A stretch of 36,545 nt of DNA from an uncultured Clostridia bacterium (GTDB lineage: Bacteria > Bacillota > Clostridia > Christensenellales > UBA1242), in the NCBI GenBank assembly GCA_947628205.1, contig CANQYX010000009.1:1-36545 (forward strand). The letters are read 5' to 3'. Positions 22,738 through 32,000 of this stretch are shown one piece after another (positions within the stretch are counted from its first letter, which is position 1; each line of letters begins with the position of its first letter). The notes below the pieces were generated by a model. That model searched no databases, was not told the DNA's origin, and saw only the letters and a list, made by a program, of their open reading frames with translations. A program made the translations under genes and the position numbers.

Positions 22738-23991
22738 ATGAAAATTAAAAAAATTGATGCTTATGAAGTTATAGATAGCCGCGGCAACCCAACGGTTGAA
22801 TGCGCTGTTACGCTTGAAAATGGCGTTGTTGCGCGTGCAATGGTGCCAAGTGGAGCTTCCACCGGCGAACGCGAAGCGCTTGAATTGCGAGATGGCGGCA
22901 AGCGTTTCCACGGCAAAGGCGTTAAAAAGGCATGCGATAATGTAAACAAAATTATCGCCAAAGCGGTTGTTGGCATGAATGTGGAAAATCAAACGGCAAT
23001 AGACAACAAAATGCTTGCGCTGGATGGCACTGAGTTTAAAACCAAACTGGGCGCGAACGCAATGTTGTCGGTTAGTTTGGCAGTTGCCCGTGCCAACGCG
23101 CTAAATAAAAACAAACCGCTATATAAAACGCTTGGCAAAGGCAACACCTTGCCTATGCCTATGATGAATTTTATCAACGGCGGCGCGCATGCAACAAGCA
23201 ATGTGGATTTTCAAGAGTATATGATTGTGCCAGTTGGTGCAAAAACCTTTTTTGAGGCAATGCAAATGGCAAGCGAAACTTTTATGGAATTAAAAAAGGT
23301 GCTTGTAAATAAAAAATATTCAACTGGCGTGGGCGATGAAGGCGGTTTTGCCCCTAACTTTAAAAATAATGAAGAGCCACTGCAAGCAATTGTTGAGGCA
23401 ATTAAAAATGCGGGCTATCAACCTAAAAAAGATATTGCCATAGCAATGGATGTTGCAGCAAGCGAATTTTACAATGAAAAAACTAAAAAATATGAACTAA
23501 CCAAGAGCAAAGGCGGCGCAAAAACCACGGACGAGATGATTGATTGGTATGCAAATTTAATTGCAAACTACCCTATTATTTCAATTGAGGACCCATTAAG
23601 CGAAAATGACTGGGCAGGCTGGGCAAAAATAACCAAAAAACTTGGCAAAAAAATTCAGCTTGTGGGCGATGATGTGTTTGTAACCAACCCAAAAATTTTG
23701 GCGGAAGGCATTAAAAAAGGCATCGCAAACGCAATTTTAATTAAGCTCAACCAAATTGGCACACTTACCGAAACGCTTGAAACAATCCGCTTGGCGCAAG
23801 CAAATGGATATAAAACAATAATTTCGCACCGCAGCGGCGAAACTGAGGACACGTTTATTGCCGATTTAGCAGTGGCGGTTGACGCTGGGCAAATTAAAAC
23901 AGGTTCTATTTCGCGTACGGATAGGGTTGCTAAATACAATCAACTTATTAGAATTGAAAGGGAACTTAAAAATAAAGCCAAATTTAACTAA
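22738..23991 (+). CDS. eno: Enolase
   Basis: Glycolytic enzyme converting 2-phosphoglycerate to phosphoenolpyruvate. The 417-residue protein has the N-terminal [17 protein letters not shown] and the substrate loop [16 protein letters not shown]. The magnesium ligands are in [25 protein letters not shown] and [10 protein letters not shown]; the C-terminal signature is [18 protein letters not shown], and [18 protein letters not shown] follows. GGCAGGAG precedes the ATG. No clear terminator separates it from cmk 52 nt downstream. Confidence 0.97.
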   Translation: MKIKKIDAYEVIDSRGNPTVECAVTLENGVVARAMVPSGASTGEREALELRDGGKRFHGKGVKKACDNVNKIIAKAVVGMNVENQTAIDNKMLALDGTEFKTKLGANAMLSVSLAVARANALNKNKPLYKTLGKGNTLPMPMMNFINGGAHATSNVDFQEYMIVPVGAKTFFEAMQMASETFMELKKVLVNKKYSTGVGDEGGFAPNFKNNEEPLQAIVEAIKNAGYQPKKDIAIAMDVAASEFYNEKTKKYELTKSKGGAKTTDEMIDWYANLIANYPIISIEDPLSENDWAGWAKITKKLGKKIQLVGDDVFVTNPKILAEGIKKGIANAILIKLNQIGTLTETLETIRLAQANGYKTIISHRSGETEDTFIADLAVAVDAGQIKTGSISRTDRVAKYNQLIRIERELKNKAKFN

Positions 23992-24043
23992 CACGGCATT
24001 TAGCCCATGTTTGGCAAATAAACTATAAATTAAAAAGGAAATT

Positions 24044-24694
24044 ATGATAATTTCAATTGATGGTCCGGCAGGAAGTGGGAAATCCACTGTGGCACATTTG
24101 TTAAGTAAAAAGCTTAGGTTTATTCATTTTAATTCGGGTTCGCTTTTTAGGGCGGTGGCGGTTTTTCTTAAAGAAAATGGCTATAATTTTAGCCACCTTA
24201 CCCCCGAATGCGACATGCCAAAGTTTAATTTTAAAGTTGAATTTAAAAAGGATGAAATGCGTGTGTTCGTAAACGACCTGAATTGCACCGCACATCTGCG
24301 AGATAACGATATAAGCATATTTACAGCCAGTGTTAGCACAAACAAGCATGTCCGCTTTCAAATAGACGAATTTCAGCGCAATTTTGTAAAACAGCACAAT
24401 GTGGTTGTTGACGGGCGCGATATAGGCAGCCATGTTTTTCCTGATGCAGAGGTTAAATTTTATTTAGATTGTAGCTTAACAGAGCGCGCAAAACGAAGAT
24501 TTACAGAGGAACAAAAAAAAGGAAATAAAATTGCATTAAAGGATGTTGAATTGCAACTAGCCGAGCGCGATGAAATTGACAAACATAAAAAATATGCCCC
24601 ACTAGTAATCCCCAACGGCGCAATTATAATTGATTCAACAAATTTAACAATTAATCAAGTTTTAGAACAGATGTTAAAACACATAAAAATTTAA
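24044..24694 (+). CDS. cmk: Cytidylate kinase
   Basis: Phosphorylates CMP/dCMP with ATP. The 216-residue protein has the P-loop IDGPAGSGKSTVAHLLSKKL at ~4-23, a Tyr-less substrate region (FIHFNSGSLFRAVA, where most enzymes have DTGAMYRA), the VVDGRDIGSHVFPDAEVKFYLDC core and the LID-type Arg-rich ERAKRRFTEEQ. The FNSGSLFR variant is seen in some clostridial Cmk homologues but is worth noting. AAAGGA precedes the ATG; likely co-transcribed with eno. Confidence 0.92.
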   Translation: MIISIDGPAGSGKSTVAHLLSKKLRFIHFNSGSLFRAVAVFLKENGYNFSHLTPECDMPKFNFKVEFKKDEMRVFVNDLNCTAHLRDNDISIFTASVSTNKHVRFQIDEFQRNFVKQHNVVVDGRDIGSHVFPDAEVKFYLDCSLTERAKRRFTEEQKKGNKIALKDVELQLAERDEIDKHKKYAPLVIPNGAIIIDSTNLTINQVLEQMLKHIKI

Positions 24695-24695
24695 T

Positions 24696-25061
24696 TTATG
24701 CCAAATCTTGAATTATAAAGTTTTTTAAAATGTAAATAAATTTATGGCAGGTGGGTGGTTTTTGCTCGCACCAAAAATTACCCAGCTTAAAATTAAGTTC
24801 TTTATCCCAAAAGGATTTAATAACATTCCTAATATCCCGCTCTATGGTGGCGGGCTTTTTTGAATATTTAATGGCTACAATTGGATAAATTTCTCTTGAA
24901 AAAGATTTAACCACCATATTTTGATTAATCAACATATTTAAAATGTCATGCAAATAATAAAAAGCAATGTATGTTTTTTTTAGCCCCAACTCTTCCAGCT
25001 TTTTATAAATATAATAATTTGCCGTTAAACACGACCCGCATTTTTCTGCCTTAACGCTCAT
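24696..25061 (-). CDS. Stand-alone Spo0A C-terminal-domain-like protein
   Basis: 121 residues with no receiver domain. From ~25 to the end the chain aligns by eye with the Spo0A DNA-binding effector domain: a helix YIAFYYLHDILNMLINQNMV, then REIYPIVAIKYSKKPATIERDIRNVIKSFW (core LYPxIAxKYxxxxxxVERxIRxxIxxxW), then KPPTCHKFIYILKNFI matching the KPTNSEFI-type C-terminal helix. The N-terminus (SVKAEKCGSCLTANYYIYKKL) is short and carries CxxC. AAGGGG precedes the ATG, behind TTGACA-17-TAAAAT. Binding to 0A-box-like DNA without phosphorylation control is inference. The gene overlaps nothing and is convergent with cmk, 1 nt apart. Confidence 0.8.
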   Translation of the reverse strand: MSVKAEKCGSCLTANYYIYKKLEELGLKKTYIAFYYLHDILNMLINQNMVVKSFSREIYPIVAIKYSKKPATIERDIRNVIKSFWDKELNFKLGNFWCEQKPPTCHKFIYILKNFIIQDLA

Positions 25062-25087
25062 ATTTCCCCTTCTTGTAAAATAATTTT

Positions 25088-25117
25088 AACACATAAAAAA
25101 CAAGATGTCAAGCATTT
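25088..25117 (-). promoter_or_regulatory. Promoter of the Spo0A_C-like gene
   Basis: On the minus strand TTGACA precedes TAAAAT by 17 nt within GCTTGACATCTTG...TGTGTTAAAATT. A short leader with AAGGGG leads to the ATG at 25061. Confidence 0.7.
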
Positions 25118-25230
25118 TTGTACAAAAATATTTAATTTTGTACAAAATTGGACTTTCTTTAACATAAAATTCTATTTAATGTCGAAATTTATATTATTTT
25201 TTTGAATTATATAAACTCAATTGTTTTGTT

Positions 25231-25259
25231 TGACTTTTTTTGTTATTGTGGTAAAATAT
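25231..25259 (+). promoter_or_regulatory. Promoter of the zinc peptidase gene
   Basis: TTGACT, 16-nt spacer and TAAAAT directly upstream of the AGGAG Shine-Dalgarno. It lies inside the longer open frame starting at 25202, which argues for the ATG at 25274. Confidence 0.6.
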
Positions 25260-25273
25260 TGCTAGGAGATAAA

Positions 25274-25996
25274 ATGTTTACACTTTATTGGACTTATTAT
25301 TTGTTAGGTTTTATTATGCTGCCCGGCATTATTTTGGGCATTTATGCGCAATGTAAGGTGTACTCCACCTTTAACGAGTTTAATCGCGTGGCATCAAAAT
25401 CGGGCAGAGTTGCGAGAGATGTGGCGCGGAATATGCTTGATGGCGCGGGATACACCGACATTAAAATTAAGCCTATTCGCGGCGAGTTGACCGACAATTT
25501 TGACCCACACAACAACACCGTTTCGCTTTCGGAAAGCGTTTATGAAAACCCAAGCATTTCGGCAATTGGCGTTGCCTGCCACGAAATTGGGCACGTTTTT
25601 CAGCATAAAGAAAATTACGCGCCAATTAAGGCACGAAACGCGCTTGTGCCGGTTATGAACTTTTTGGGCTATCTGGTTTGGCCGCTAATTTTGGTTGGCA
25701 TTATTATGGAGTTGTTCTATTTAGGCACTTCGGCAGATGTTGTGCTTTACATCGGGGTTGGCATTTATGGCCTAAATGTCATATTCTGCCTTATCACACT
25801 GCCAATTGAACTGAACGCAAGCAAACGCGCGTATAAAATGCTGCGCGTGACTGGCGAAATGGATGAGGAAGAGGCCGCCGGCGTTAAAAAAGTTTTAAAC
25901 GCGGCCGCCCTAACCTATGTTGCCGCACTTGTAACATCGGTTTTGTCACTTTTAAGATTACTTTTGTTCGCTTTTGCATTTAGAAGAAATGATTAA
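25274..25996 (+). CDS. YugP-type zinc-dependent membrane metallopeptidase
   Basis: 240 residues from the ATG at 25274 (AGGAG 6 nt upstream). It has an N-terminal transmembrane helix (YYLLGFIMLPGIILGIYAQ), the zinc motif CHEIGHVFQHKE (HExxH), and two or three C-terminal transmembrane segments (NFLGYLVWPLILVGIIM, VVLYIGVGIYGLNVIFCLI, AALTYVAALVTSVLSLLRLL). NASKRAYKML between them carries the conserved Glu/Asn region. The family (Zn_peptidase_2, B. subtilis YugP) is widespread in Firmicutes with unknown substrate. Monocistronic, with a strong terminator. Confidence 0.9.
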   Translation: MFTLYWTYYLLGFIMLPGIILGIYAQCKVYSTFNEFNRVASKSGRVARDVARNMLDGAGYTDIKIKPIRGELTDNFDPHNNTVSLSESVYENPSISAIGVACHEIGHVFQHKENYAPIKARNALVPVMNFLGYLVWPLILVGIIMELFYLGTSADVVLYIGVGIYGLNVIFCLITLPIELNASKRAYKMLRVTGEMDEEEAAGVKKVLNAAALTYVAALVTSVLSLLRLLLFAFAFRRND

Positions 25997-26017
25997 AATA
26001 ATTCAAAAAAATAAAAG

Positions 26018-26050
26018 ACAAAAAACCTCACCAATATAGTGAGGTTTTTG
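26018..26050 (+). terminator. Terminator of the zinc peptidase gene
   Basis: AAAAAACCTCAC-CAATATA-GTGAGGTTTTTG: a textbook stem with a T run 20 nt after the stop codon. Confidence 0.9.
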
Positions 26051-26101
26051 TTTTAATTAAGTAAATTACTAAATATAAAAATTGAAGTAAAATTCTTTTT
26101 T

Positions 26102-26140
26102 GAGAGGGTGCAAAGTGATTGCAATGAGCGATTTAGTATT
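26102..26140. repeat. Hairpin repeat next to tex, copy 1 (5' half only)
   Basis: GAGAGGGTGCAAAGTGATTGCAATGAGCGATTTAG is nearly identical to the 5' half of copy 3 (26273-26312). No 3' arm follows, so this copy is truncated. Confidence 0.7.
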
Positions 26141-26175
26141 ACAACATAAAATTTATTTAAAAATTACCTTATTTT

Positions 26176-26249
26176 GCGAGGGTGCGAAGTGATTGGCTCG
26201 AACGACTTTGCCATAGGCACTTAAGTGAGAGCCAATTGCCGAGCACCTT
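26176..26249. repeat. Hairpin repeat next to tex, copy 2
   Basis: GCGAGGGTGCGAAGTGATTGGCTC at the left pairs with GAGCCAATTGCCGAGCACC at the right to form a long imperfect stem. The loop differs from copy 3, but the compensating arm change (GGCTC/GAGCC) keeps the pairing, which suggests the structure matters. Confidence 0.75.
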
Positions 26250-26272
26250 CTATTCAATTTATGACCTTATTT

Positions 26273-26354
26273 GCGAGGGTGTGAAGTGATTGCAATGAGC
26301 GATTTAGCGGGATTAGGGGTGCCCGCGTCTAGCGAATTGCAATTACTGAACACC
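26273..26354. repeat. Hairpin repeat next to tex, copy 3, overlapping the tex stop codon
   Basis: GGTGTGAAGTGATTGCAAT (26278-26296) pairs with ATTGCAATTACTGAACACC (26336-26354). An inner GCGGG/CCCGC hairpin sits in the loop. The right arm encodes the last residues (GVQ) and the stop of tex on the opposite strand. The rest of 25997-26342 has no gene. Confidence 0.8.
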
Positions 26355-28496
26355 TTTCATCGTCAAAGAAATTCTCTTTTTAGCCAAATCCACTGAAAGC
26401 ACTTTAACTTTAACGCGCTCGCCAACTTTTAGCACGTCGCTTGGGTGGGAAATGAAGCTATCGCTTATTTGCGAAATATGAACAAGTCCATCTTGATGCA
26501 CGCCAATATCCACAAACGCGCCAAAGTCAATGACGTTGCGCACAGTGCCGTCCAGCACCATGTCTGGCTTTAAATCTTCCATTGAAAGAATATCGCTCCT
26601 AAGTTCGGGCAGAGGCATATCCTCGCGCACATCTCGCCCCGGTTTTAGCAGTTCTTTAACAATATCTTGCAAGGTTGGCACGCCCACGCCGATTGCGTCC
26701 GCCACCTTTTGCTCGCCCTTTTTGTCAATAAGTGTTGGCAACATTGTCAACTCGCCTGCGCGGATTTGCTCGTCGGTTAGGCCAAACAAATCTAACAATT
26801 TTTTAACTGCGCCATAACTTTCTGGGTGAACAGCGGTGTTATCCAAAATGTTTTCGCCGTCCGTTATGCGCAAGAAGCCAGCGCACTGCTCGTATGCCTT
26901 TGGCCCCATTTTCTTAACTTTCAATAGTTCATCGCGGTTGTTAATGTGCTTAACTTGGCTGCGATAATCTACAATATTTTCTGCAAGGCTGCCCGAAATG
27001 CCCGAAACATAAGAAAGCAGGCTAACAGATGCGGTGTTAAGGTCCACACCCACGCTGTTAACGCAATCTTCAACCGTGTTGGTTAAAACTTCGGTTAGGC
27101 GGTTTTGTGGCATATCGTGCTGATATTGCCCCACGCCAATTGATTTAACGTCAATTTTTATTAGTTCAGCAAGCGGGTCTTGCAACCTGCGCGCAATTGA
27201 AACCGCACTGCGCAAATTTACGTCGTAATCTGGGAACTCTTTAGCGGCAAGTTTAGAAGCACTATACACAGACGCGCCCGCCTCGTTAACCATGGCATAA
27301 CTAACTTTGCGTGGGCAGTTTTTGATGAGGTCCGCCACCATAATTTCGCTTTCCTTGCTGGCTGTGCCGTTGCCGATTGCAATGACATTGACTTTATTTT
27401 TAACAATCATGTCCATCAAAATGCGTTTTGCCTCTTCCATGCGGTTTTGTGGTGGGAATGGGTGGATGACTGAGGTATCCAGCACATCGCCTTTCGTGTC
27501 GATAACCGCAATTTTGCAACCATTATAATAGCCAGGATCAACCGCCAAAATAATGTTGTTTTTAAGCGGTGCTTGAAGTAAAAGCGGCTTTAAATTGACT
27601 TCAAACATTTTAATGGCTTGCTCGTTGGCTCGGTCGGTTAACGCGGTGCGGCACTCGCGCTCTAACGATGGGAACAACAACCTATCGTAACTGTCCGCGA
27701 TTGTTTCCTCCATTATGGTGTTGGTGAACTCGTTATCCTTTTTATATGCCTTTTCAATTTCGCTTATCGTAAGTTTTGGGTTAATTTCAATGTCCACCTT
27801 AAGGCATTTTTCCTTTTCGCCGCGGTTTAATGCCAAAATGCGGTGGCTAGGTATCTTTGCCACTTCCCCTTTAAAGTCCTTATAATTTTCATAAGTTTTT
27901 TGCTCGTCCGCAGTTTCATCCCATGCAGCCAAAATATTTGCCTTTTTGGCAATTATTTCTCGCAGCGTTTTGCGCAAATTAGCATCATCACTCATGCGCT
28001 CGGCAATAATATCTTTTGCGCCGGCAATGGCCTCGGCAACGTCCTTAACGCCCTTTTCTTCGCTAACATATGCGGCAGCCAAATTTTCAACCGGCTCGGT
28101 TAAATCTTGCGCTTGAATTAGGTTGGCAAGTGACTCTAACCCTTTTGCAATGGCAACGGTAGCGCGCGTTTTGCGTTTTGGCTTATATGGCCTATAAATA
28201 TCCTCAACTTCGGTTAAGGTTAGCGCCTGCTCAAGCGCCTGAGCAATTTCGTCCGTCCACTTTTCTTGCTCGCGGATAACCTTTTCCACCTTTTCCTTTT
28301 CTTTATTTAAGTTGCGCAAATAGTTCAATCTATCTGCAAAATCCCTTAGCACTTGGTCGTCACACGCGCCGTGCATTTCCTTGCGGTAACGCGCAATGAA
28401 CGGAATTGTGTTGCCCTCGTCTATAAGATTGATGATGTTTTCGGCATACTGCTCTTTTAAATTGAATTCGTAAGCCAATTGTTTTGATAATTCCAT
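26343..28496 (-). CDS. tex: Tex-family RNA-binding transcription accessory protein
   Basis: Tex is a conserved nucleic-acid-binding protein with roles in transcription and stress/toxin expression. The 717-residue protein shows the usual order: N-terminal helical repeats (IIREQEKW ... DIYRPYKPKRKTRATVA), the YqgF-like RNase-H fold (NIILAVDPGYYNGCKIAVID, ~325-345), tandem helix-hairpin-helix motifs (NRDELLKVKKMGPKAYEQCAGFLRI part), and a C-terminal S1 domain (DGTVRNVIDFGAFVDIGVHQDGLVH at ~645-670). AAAGGA is ~10 nt before the ATG. Its last codons form part of a repeated hairpin, so the exact C-terminus may have been changed by repeat insertion. Confidence 0.95.
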   Translation of the reverse strand: MELSKQLAYEFNLKEQYAENIINLIDEGNTIPFIARYRKEMHGACDDQVLRDFADRLNYLRNLNKEKEKVEKVIREQEKWTDEIAQALEQALTLTEVEDIYRPYKPKRKTRATVAIAKGLESLANLIQAQDLTEPVENLAAAYVSEEKGVKDVAEAIAGAKDIIAERMSDDANLRKTLREIIAKKANILAAWDETADEQKTYENYKDFKGEVAKIPSHRILALNRGEKEKCLKVDIEINPKLTISEIEKAYKKDNEFTNTIMEETIADSYDRLLFPSLERECRTALTDRANEQAIKMFEVNLKPLLLQAPLKNNIILAVDPGYYNGCKIAVIDTKGDVLDTSVIHPFPPQNRMEEAKRILMDMIVKNKVNVIAIGNGTASKESEIMVADLIKNCPRKVSYAMVNEAGASVYSASKLAAKEFPDYDVNLRSAVSIARRLQDPLAELIKIDVKSIGVGQYQHDMPQNRLTEVLTNTVEDCVNSVGVDLNTASVSLLSYVSGISGSLAENIVDYRSQVKHINNRDELLKVKKMGPKAYEQCAGFLRITDGENILDNTAVHPESYGAVKKLLDLFGLTDEQIRAGELTMLPTLIDKKGEQKVADAIGVGVPTLQDIVKELLKPGRDVREDMPLPELRSDILSMEDLKPDMVLDGTVRNVIDFGAFVDIGVHQDGLVHISQISDSFISHPSDVLKVGERVKVKVLSVDLAKKRISLTMKGVQ

Positions 28497-28608
28497 TTGT
28501 AATATTTCCTTTTAATGAATGAGTTTTAACCTTTTTATTATAGCAAACAAAACAAAATTTTCAAAACAAAAAAGATTTTAATTTAAAATTTCAAAAAACT
28601 ATTGACAA

Positions 28609-28637
28609 ATTCTCGTTTTCAAATTATTATAAAGGCA
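28609..28637 (+). promoter_or_regulatory. Promoter of the 28650-29051 gene
   Basis: TTGACA, 17-nt spacer and TATTAT, followed by AAGGAG before the ATG at 28650. It lies within the longer open frame from 28602, so that upstream start is unlikely. Confidence 0.65.
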
Positions 28638-28649
28638 AGGAGAAAATTT

Positions 28650-29051
28650 ATGGAACAAAGCAGATATGCCAAAATTAGGCAAGTTGTTCGTGATATTATG
28701 GCCTATTTAGAAGAAAATGGCTGGAACAGCACCCTGCATTTAATAACGGAAATTCAACAACGCAATGACGATGTTTCTAAAAGCGTTTTGCAAGAGTTGG
28801 AAAGTGCAATTTCTTCTTGCAAAAATGGGGATTATATCTATTACTACGCACGGGATGTTAAAGGGGCAAATTTAAACTCTTTGCTATATGGGCTTGAAAG
28901 TTTGCTTGAAGATATGATTGAATTTTACAATTTAAACAAAAAAGAATATGATAGGTGGGAAAGACATAAAAGAGAAATTGAAAAATGGATTGAAAAAAGA
29001 AAAAAGCCACTAACAGATGGTGACATTTTAGGTTCGTTGGACGAAATTTAA
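28650..29051 (+). CDS. Hypothetical protein, 133 aa
   Basis: I do not recognise it. Started at the ATG at 28650 (AAGGAG 8 nt upstream, own promoter). The chain is all-helical by composition and highly charged: SRYAKIRQVVRDIMAYLEEN, then LQELESAISSCKNGDYIYYYA, then LESLLEDMIEFYNLNKKEYD, and a basic helix near the end (WERHKREIEKWIEKRKK). No membrane segment. Monocistronic, closed by a strong terminator overlapping the end of nifJ on the other strand. A small cytoplasmic adaptor or antitoxin-like role is possible but unsupported. Confidence 0.65.
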   Translation: MEQSRYAKIRQVVRDIMAYLEENGWNSTLHLITEIQQRNDDVSKSVLQELESAISSCKNGDYIYYYARDVKGANLNSLLYGLESLLEDMIEFYNLNKKEYDRWERHKREIEKWIEKRKKPLTDGDILGSLDEI

Positions 29052-29075
29052 AAAACTCCGCATTTGGCGGGGTTT
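29049..29075 (+). terminator. Terminator between the 28650 gene and nifJ
   Basis: AAAAAACTCCGC-ATTT-GGCGGGGTTTTT with a T run; its 5' side begins in the stop codon of the plus-strand gene. It separates the convergent nifJ gene, whose stop is 1 nt away. Confidence 0.8.
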
Positions 29076-32000
29076 TTATTTTTGGTTTTTATAGGTTTGT
29101 TTGCGCTGTTTTGCATCGGTTTCGCTTTGTGTTAAAAGTTTGTCTTTATTTTGTTTGTTCACTTTTTCAAGTATGGCAAAGCGGTTTTCGGTTTCAACGT
29201 ATTCGCGATAGTTCATGGTTGGCTCAAAACTATCAATTTGCATTGGTGTTTCGCGCGTTGGGTTGTATCTAAACAGCGTATTGTAGCCGCTTTTAACCGA
29301 ATTGAACGCGTGTTGTTGGGCGTAGCGCAAATTATAGCCATGGCTTATGCATGGCGCGTAGGCAATGATAACGCTTGGGCCATTGTAACTTTCTGCTTCA
29401 ACAAATGCTTGCACGCATTGTTCTGGGTTTGCGCCCATACAAACGGTGGCAACATAAACATCTTTGTAGGTCATAAGCATGGATGCCAAATCTTTTTTCT
29501 TTGTGGTTTTGCCCGTTAAATTAAATTTGGCAGTTGCGCCGCGCGGAGTTGACTTGCTGGTTTGGCCGCCCGTGTTTGAGTAAACTTCTGTATCTAAAAC
29601 CAAAATGTTAACATTTTCGCCACTAGCTACAACATGGTCTAGCCCGCCAAAGCCAATGTCATAAGCCCAGCCATCGCCGCCAATAATCCACACGCTTGGA
29701 TTGGTTATTAGGCCAAGATTTTCAAACAAAAATTGTTCGTTTGGCAATATTTCATTTTTGGTTTTGTAAGCCTGCAAATCCAAAATAATTTGTTTGTTTA
29801 GGTTGTGGTTTTCGTTTGAACTTTGCGCATTTTTTATAAATTTTGACACAATTTTTTGCAAATTTGGTGGAAATTTGGTGTTTTTTAGCCGATTTACAAA
29901 AATTTTTCGCTGATTTTTCTTAGCCATGGCAATTCCGTAGCCAAATTCTGCATTGTCCTCAAACAGACTATTTGCCCAGCTTGGGCCAAAGCCGTTTTCA
30001 TCTTTTGCATATGGGCAGGTTGGGTATGTTCCGCCATATATTGACGAGCAGCCGGTGGCGTTGGCAATAAGCATTCGGTCGCCAAAAAGTTGGGTGGCAA
30101 GTTTTATATATGGCGTTTCGCCACAGCCGGCACACGCGCCTGAAAACTCGAAATATGGCTTTTTATATTGCACATCTTTAACATTTAAGCCGTCCGGCTC
30201 GGGCAATTTTTTGAGTTTCTGTTGGAACTCTAAATTTTTAACTTCGCGTGCGCGGATTTCGTCCGCTTGTTTCATTATAAGCGCTTTAACCGGACAAACT
30301 TCGGCGCACACTCCGCAGCCGGTGCAGTTGAGTGGGTCAATCTGCAAATGATAGTTGCCCTCGCCCACAAAACATTTTTTGCTTGTGTAGGCTGGCGGAG
30401 TTTTGGTGTTTTCTGCAAACCTCACCGGGCGGATTGCTGCGTGTGGGCACATTAGCGTGCAACGGCCACACTGAATGCATTTTTCGCTTATCCAATCGGG
30501 CAGTTCGGTGGCGATTGCGCGCTTTTCAAATTTAGCGGTGTCGGTTGGCATATGCCCGTTTATATCTAACTCGCTAACCGCGATTTTATTGCCTGCTTGT
30601 GTGCTGGTTGGCACAATAATTTTGTTGTAATATTCGCTTGTTTCATGCTCGGTTTTTTGTTGCGTGGTTGGAGTTAGTTTTTTAATGTCTATTTTGTGTA
30701 TTTTATCCGCAACATTTTCAATTGCGGCAAAGTTGGCTTGCAAAATTGCCTGCCCTTTTTTGCCATAAGCTTTTTCAATCATTTCCTTAATAGATTTTAA
30801 TGCGACATCAAACGGCAACAGATTTGTAACTTTAAACATAGCGGTCTGCATAATGGTGTTTATTTTTCCGCCCAAATGATGTTCGCTTGCAATTTTGTTT
30901 GCGTCAATTGTGTAAAGCGAAATGTGTTTTTCAACTAAATCTTGCTTCATTTTATCTGGCATAATTTCGCTTAGGCGCGCTTCGTCCATGCCGCAATTTA
31001 AAAGCATTATGCCGTTTTGGGTTAGGCAATCGGTTATATCATATTTTGAAACAAAGCCCACATTGTTGCACATCATCAAATTGACTTTTGTTGGATTAAA
31101 AGGCGCAACGATTGGCTTTTTGCTTGAACGCATGTGCGAAATGGTTAGGCTGCCAGATTTTTTGCTGTCGTAATCAAAATAACCTTGCACAAATTCGCCT
31201 GTCTGCTCGCCCAAAATTTTGATGGTGTTTTTAACCGAGCTTACCGAGCCATCGCTGCCCAAGCCATAAACGCGCATGGTGAAATGCGAAAAATTATCCA
31301 CAAATTTATCTGCCACCTTTAAGCTGGTGTGCGTTAAATCGTCATTTATGCCAACAGTGAAAAATTCCTTTTTGCCGGCTCGCATATTTTCGTAAACAGA
31401 AAGCGCCATATCTGGCGTAAACTCTTTGCCGCCAAGGCCAAAACAGCCCGAAAAGCAATTGACATCCAACTTTTTCTTTTGAAGAGCGGACATAACAATT
31501 GCGGACAAGCAATCCACCCCATTAACGTCTAAATTTCGCTCTAAAATCGTTACATTTTTTGCGGTTTTTGGCAAGATTTTAATAAATTCCGCCTCATCAA
31601 AAGGTTTAAGCAATCTAACCTTAACAAGTCCGCGCTTATCCCCCGCTTTTAAAGTGAGTTTAACAATGTCTGCGCTTGTGCCCATGGCAACAATAATGTC
31701 GGTTGCATCCTTATCCCCAAAATATTCAACTGTGGCATATTTGCGCCCCGTTATCTGCTGTTGCAATTTTAGTGCCGACTTAAATTCACCTAAAACTTTG
31801 TTGTAACGCGAAAGCGCCATAACCCTGTTTTGCATAAACACGTCTGGATTTTGGTTCGTGCCGGCGGCATAAGGATTATTGTTCGTTATTGCGCGCGCCC
31901 TAAATGCTTCAAAATCTTTTTCGGTTACAATCTTTTTTAAGTCATCTAGCTCGTTTATATATGCCGTGTTCAGTTCATGACTCGTTCTAAATCCGTCAAA

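Noticed and set aside
25202..25273. Upstream start of the zinc peptidase
   Set aside because: It contains the promoter and Shine-Dalgarno of the gene; family proteins begin at the FTLYWTYYLL segment.
26102..26342. tRNA or other RNA gene in the hairpin-rich gap by tex
   Set aside because: The stems are the arms of a repeat family; no cloverleaf with tRNA invariant bases can be drawn.
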